Origin: Pseudomonadota bacterium
GTDB taxonomy: Bacteria > Pseudomonadota > Alphaproteobacteria > Caulobacterales > Caulobacteraceae
NCBI GenBank assembly: GCA_023424215.1
Contig: JAFAEC010000105.1
Coordinates: 1-16,292 of the forward strand
Direction: 5' to 3'
Length of the DNA stretch: 16,292 nucleotides
The position numbers and the translations under genes were made by a program. Shown here piece after piece: positions 13,067-16,292 of this stretch; position 1 is the stretch's first letter, and each line of letters opens with the position of its first letter. The notes beneath the pieces are model-generated. The model did not search any database and was not told the origin of the DNA. It worked only from the letters and a program-made list of their open reading frames with translations.

Positions 13067-13089
13067 CGTATGTGCGCGCCAGGGCTAGG
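13063..13089 (+). promoter_or_regulatory. possible weak promoter of the transporter operon
   Basis: GCTAGG (13084-13089) resembles the Caulobacter -10 element GCTAnA. TTTTCGT (13063-13069), 14 nt upstream, is a poor -35. It overlaps the T-tract of the preceding terminator. Spacing is right but the match is partial. Confidence 0.35.
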
Positions 13090-13130
13090 CTCGACCGCGG
13101 AAACGCCCGTCAGATGGCGTCGGAGGACAG

Positions 13131-14786
13131 ATGGCCGAAGCCGCCGCCGCCCGTGAGCCGGGCCTGAAGACCGTGGTGGGGGCCTCCGCGGCCGGCACGG
13201 CGTTCGAGTGGTACGACTTCTTCATCTTCGGCTCGCTGACCACCGTCATCGCCCGCCATTTCTACGCCGACGTAGGCGAGGCGACGAGCTACGTCCTGGC
13301 GCTTCTGACCTTCGGCGTCGGCTTCGTGGTGCGGCCGCTCGGCGCGCTGGTGTTCGGCTGGTTCGGCGACAAGGTGGGACGAAAGACCACCTTCCTGGTC
13401 ACCATCACGATGATGGGCCTGGCGACGGTCGCCATCGGCCTGTTGCCCGACCACGGCCAGATCGGCCTGCTGGCGCCGGCGCTGCTGCTGCTGATGCGGG
13501 TGCTGCAGGGCTTTGCGCTGGGCGGCGAATACGGCGGCGCGGCCATCTATGTCGCCGAGCACGCCCAGCCGCACAATCGCGGCTTCATGACCAGCTGGAT
13601 CAACACCACGGCGGCGCTGGGCCTGATCGGGGCCCTGGTGGTGATCCTGGTCACGCGTTTGATCGTCGGGGTCGAGGCGTTCGACGAATGGGGCTGGCGG
13701 ATTCCCTTCATCCTGTCGGGACTGCTGCTGGCCATATCGCTGTGGATCCGGCTGAAGCTGAACGAGAGCCCGGCCTTTCGTCGCATGGAGGCCGAGGGCG
13801 GCGCCCGGCGCGCGCCCTATCGCGAGGCCTTCCTGACCTGGAAGAACGGCCGCTTCGTCCTGATCGCCCTGTTCGGCGTCATGTTCGCGCAAGGGGCGGT
13901 CTGGTACTGCGGCTATTTCTACACCCGCTTCTTCATGGAGCGGATGCTGAAGGTCGACGTGGCGACGGTGGACGGCCTGATCCTGGCCATCTCTCTGGCC
14001 TCGGCCTTCCTCTATGTGTTCTTCGGCTGGCTGTCGGACCGGGTGGGGCGCAAGCCGGTCATGCTGTTCGGCATGATCCTGGCGCTGGTCGCCTTCTTCC
14101 CCGGCTTCCACGCCCTGACCCGCGCGGCCAATCCGGCCCTGGCCGAGGCGCAGGCCCGCGCCCCCGTCACGGTGGCGGCCGATCCCGCCACCTGCGCGGT
14201 CCAGTTCGATCCGGTCGGCAAGGCCGCCTTCGTCAGCGCCTGCGACATCGCCAAGACGATATTGACCAACGCCGGCGTGTCCTACGACACGGTCGCCGCC
14301 CCCGCCGGGGCTACGGCGCTGGTTCGGGTCGGGACGGCCGAAGTCGCCTCCGTCGAGGGCGCGCGCCTGACGCCCGCCCAGTTGAAGGCCGCCCGCGCCG
14401 ACGTCGAGACGCGAATCAAGGCGGCGCTGGCGGCCGCCGGCTATCCCGACCGCGCCGATCCCGCCCGGATCAACCTGCCGATGGTGTTCCTGATCCTGAT
14501 GGTCTTCATGACGGCCGCCTGCGCCCTGTACGGCCCCCAGGCCGCGGCCCTGGTCGAGCTGTTTCCAACGCGGGTGCGCTACACGGCCATGAGCCTGCCC
14601 TACAACATCGGCACCGGATGGGTGGGCGGTCTGCTGCCGGCGGCCAGCTTCGCCTTGGCAGCGGCGTCGGGGAATATCTACTTCGGCCTGTGGTATTCGG
14701 TGGTCTTCACCGTCATCGCCATCGTCGTCACCGTCCTGTTCATGCCCGAAACCAAGGGGCGCGACCTGGACACCATCGGGGCCTGA
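13131..14786 (+). CDS. MHS-family (metabolite:H+ symporter) MFS transporter with an extra periplasmic domain
   Basis: This 551-aa inner-membrane protein belongs to the MFS metabolite:proton symporter family (relatives KgtP, ProP, ShiA). Signatures: FEWYDFFIFG (25-34), VRPLGALVFGWFGDKVGRKTTF (67-88, the loop 2-3 motif), MRVLQGFALGGEYGGAAIYVAEHA (122-145), WRIPFILSG (189-197), LSDRVGRKP (301-309) and a final FMPETKGRDLD. Family members are usually about 430-450 aa. The excess lies between TM9 (VMLFGMILALVAFFPGF) and TM10 (PMVFLILMVFM), residues about 331-447, on the periplasmic side. The insert is hydrophilic with two cysteines (355, 371). A GGAGG precedes the ATG. The substrate is unknown; the adjacent dehydrogenase suggests a small organic acid or amino acid such as a C4 compound or GABA. 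Confidence 0.9.
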   Translation: MAEAAAAREPGLKTVVGASAAGTAFEWYDFFIFGSLTTVIARHFYADVGEATSYVLALLTFGVGFVVRPLGALVFGWFGDKVGRKTTFLVTITMMGLATVAIGLLPDHGQIGLLAPALLLLMRVLQGFALGGEYGGAAIYVAEHAQPHNRGFMTSWINTTAALGLIGALVVILVTRLIVGVEAFDEWGWRIPFILSGLLLAISLWIRLKLNESPAFRRMEAEGGARRAPYREAFLTWKNGRFVLIALFGVMFAQGAVWYCGYFYTRFFMERMLKVDVATVDGLILAISLASAFLYVFFGWLSDRVGRKPVMLFGMILALVAFFPGFHALTRAANPALAEAQARAPVTVAADPATCAVQFDPVGKAAFVSACDIAKTILTNAGVSYDTVAAPAGATALVRVGTAEVASVEGARLTPAQLKAARADVETRIKAALAAAGYPDRADPARINLPMVFLILMVFMTAACALYGPQAAALVELFPTRVRYTAMSLPYNIGTGWVGGLLPAASFALAAASGNIYFGLWYSVVFTVIAIVVTVLFMPETKGRDLDTIGA

Positions 14787-14826
14787 GCGCGTTCTAGGAC
14801 TCGGACCCAGACATCGGAGCGCTTTC

Positions 14827-16278
14827 ATGACCAGTCCCCGCGACGCAGGCCTCGCCCTGCTGCGCCAGCACGCCCTGATCGCGGGCGAGCCGGTTCCCGC
14901 GAACGGCGGCGGGATCGCCGTGGACGATCCGGCCACCGGGGAGGTGATCGGCCACGTCCCCGACCTGGGCGCGGCCGAGACCCAGCGGGCGATCCTGGCC
15001 GCGACGGACGCGTTTCCCGCCTGGTCGCGTTCCGACCCGCACAAACGCGCCGCCTTCCTGCGCAAATGGGCCGAACTGATCGACGAGAACGCCGAGGGCC
15101 TGGGCGCCCTGATGGCGCTGGAAAACGGCAAGCCGTTTCAGGAGGCCAAGGGCGAGGTCGCCTACGCCAACGGCTTCATCAAATGGTTCGCCGGCGAGGC
15201 CGAGCGCCTGATCGGCGAGACCCAGGACAGCCCGCTGGGCCATCTGATCCTGACCTATCGCGAAGCGGTGGGGCCGTGCGCCCTGATCACGCCCTGGAAC
15301 TTCCCGGCCGCCATGCTGACGCGCAAGCTGGGCCCGGCTTTCGCCGCCGGCTGCACCGCCGTGGTCAAGCCGGCCAGCCAGACGCCCTTCACCGCTATCG
15401 CCCTGGCCGAACTGGCCTATCAGGCGGGCCTGCCCGTCGGCGCCCTGTCGGTCGTCACCGGCGACGCCGCGACCATCGGCAAGGTGCTGACCGACAGCGC
15501 CGACATCCGCAAACTGTCCTTCACCGGCTCCACCGGCGTCGGCCGGATGCTGGCCGAACAGTGCGCGCCGACGCTGAAGCGCGTGTCGATGGAGCTGGGC
15601 GGCGCGGCGCCCCTGATCGTCTTCGCCGACGCCGACCTGGACCTGGCCGTGGCCGAAACCATCAAGGGCAAGTTCAGGAACTCGGGCCAGACCTGCGTCT
15701 GCCCCAACCGCGTCTATGTCGAACGCCCGGTCGCCGAGGCCTATGCCGAGAAGCTGGCCGCCGAGGTCGCCCGGATCCCGGTCGGAAACGCCTTCGACGA
15801 TGGCGTCAAGGTCGGCCCCCTGATCGAGGACAAGGCGCTGGACAAGGTCGAGAAGCACGTCGCGGCGGTGAAGGCCGACGGCGGCCGCGTCCTGACCGGC
15901 GGCGAACGCCACCCCCTGGGCGGCCGCTTCTTCCAGCCGACCGTGACCCTGGGCGGCGACGATCGCCTGTTCCGCGAGGAAGAGACCTTCGGTCCGATGA
16001 TCCCGGTCTTCGCCTTCGACACCGAAGAGGAAGTCCTGGCCAAGGCCAACGCCAGCGAATTCGGGCTGGCCTCCTACCTGTTCACCCGCGACCTGGACCG
16101 CGCCCTGCGCATCGGCCGTCGCATCGAGGCCGGCATGTGCGGCGTCAACACCGGTCTGATCTCCACCCCCGTCGCCCCCTTCGGCGGCGTCAAGCAATCC
16201 GGCTACGGCCGCGAAGGCTCGATCCACGGCATCGACGAATATGTGGACGTGAAAGCCGTCACCCTGGCTCTGAAATAG
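14827..16278 (+). CDS. gabD: NAD(P)-dependent succinate-semialdehyde dehydrogenase
   Basis: This 483-aa protein is full length for succinate-semialdehyde dehydrogenase, which converts succinate semialdehyde to succinate at the end of GABA or related breakdown. Signatures: ITPWNFPAAMLTRKLGPA (154-171) with Asn158, FTGSTGVG (232-239), the general base in ELGGAAPLIVF (Glu257), and GQTCVCPNRVYV (287-298) with nucleophile Cys290 and the second Cys292 typical of GabD. The C-terminus PFGGVKQSGYGREGS...GIDEYVDVK is also characteristic. GGAG lies 7 nt before the ATG. It begins 40 bp after the transporter and is probably in the same operon. Related glutarate-semialdehyde dehydrogenases look very similar, so the exact substrate is not certain. 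Confidence 0.9.
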   Translation: MTSPRDAGLALLRQHALIAGEPVPANGGGIAVDDPATGEVIGHVPDLGAAETQRAILAATDAFPAWSRSDPHKRAAFLRKWAELIDENAEGLGALMALENGKPFQEAKGEVAYANGFIKWFAGEAERLIGETQDSPLGHLILTYREAVGPCALITPWNFPAAMLTRKLGPAFAAGCTAVVKPASQTPFTAIALAELAYQAGLPVGALSVVTGDAATIGKVLTDSADIRKLSFTGSTGVGRMLAEQCAPTLKRVSMELGGAAPLIVFADADLDLAVAETIKGKFRNSGQTCVCPNRVYVERPVAEAYAEKLAAEVARIPVGNAFDDGVKVGPLIEDKALDKVEKHVAAVKADGGRVLTGGERHPLGGRFFQPTVTLGGDDRLFREEETFGPMIPVFAFDTEEEVLAKANASEFGLASYLFTRDLDRALRIGRRIEAGMCGVNTGLISTPVAPFGGVKQSGYGREGSIHGIDEYVDVKAVTLALK

Positions 16279-16287
16279 GAGAAGGTC

Positions 16288-16292
16288 ATGAC
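16288..16292 (+). CDS. first bases of a downstream gene (incomplete)
   Basis: An ATG at 16288 follows AGGAGAAGG, the best Shine-Dalgarno in the window, and starts 9 bp after the gabD stop. Only five bases are visible (Met, then AC, most likely Thr). Close coupling suggests it belongs to the transporter-gabD operon; a transaminase would be a natural partner, but nothing here shows it. Confidence 0.5.

Overview
The window is very GC-rich, densely coded DNA from an alphaproteobacterium, most likely Caulobacterales (Brevundimonas- or Caulobacter-like). The evidence is the complete general stress response (GSR) locus in the Caulobacter gene order (phyR divergent from nepR-ecfG-phyK), Caulobacter-type housekeeping promoter elements (TTGnCG / GCTAGA) and a Zur/ZnuD-like pair. 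No rRNA, tRNA, CRISPR array, insertion sequence or phage gene was seen. This looks like core chromosome rather than an island.

Layout. 1-3934 is transcribed leftward: an incomplete membrane-anchored protein with a possible thioredoxin-like fold (1-827), methylmalonate-semialdehyde dehydrogenase (934-2436), an alpha/beta hydrolase (2512-3402) and a Zur-type zinc regulator (3440-3934). Divergent from zur is a ZnuD-like TonB-dependent receptor (4016-6046), whose start region carries a perfect Zur-box-like palindrome. A SapC-family gene with its own promoter follows (6128-6925) and ends at a hairpin terminator. 7049-8528 is a leftward two-gene unit: a small hot-dog-fold protein and a CurA-type NADP-dependent oxidoreductase.

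8561-13010 is the most interesting part. It holds the response regulator/anti-anti-sigma factor PhyR, the anti-sigma factor NepR, the ECF sigma factor EcfG (SigT) and a membrane histidine kinase (PhyK-like). Five sites match the EcfG promoter GGAAC-N16-CGTT exactly, all with the same 16-nt spacer. They lie before phyR, before nepR-ecfG-phyK, before a small entericidin-like lipoprotein, before an uncharacterised single-pass membrane protein, and on the minus strand before a gene-free 115-bp stretch. That stretch encodes a strongly structured RNA with an exposed run of seven C and an intrinsic terminator. I read it as a stress-induced small RNA, probably the homologue of Caulobacter GsrN. The locus therefore appears to carry its regulator, its sigma factor and several of its outputs side by side.

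13131-16292 is a rightward unit: an MHS-family proton symporter with a large extra domain, a succinate-semialdehyde dehydrogenase, and the first bases of a further gene with a strong ribosome binding site. This looks like a small uptake and catabolism operon.
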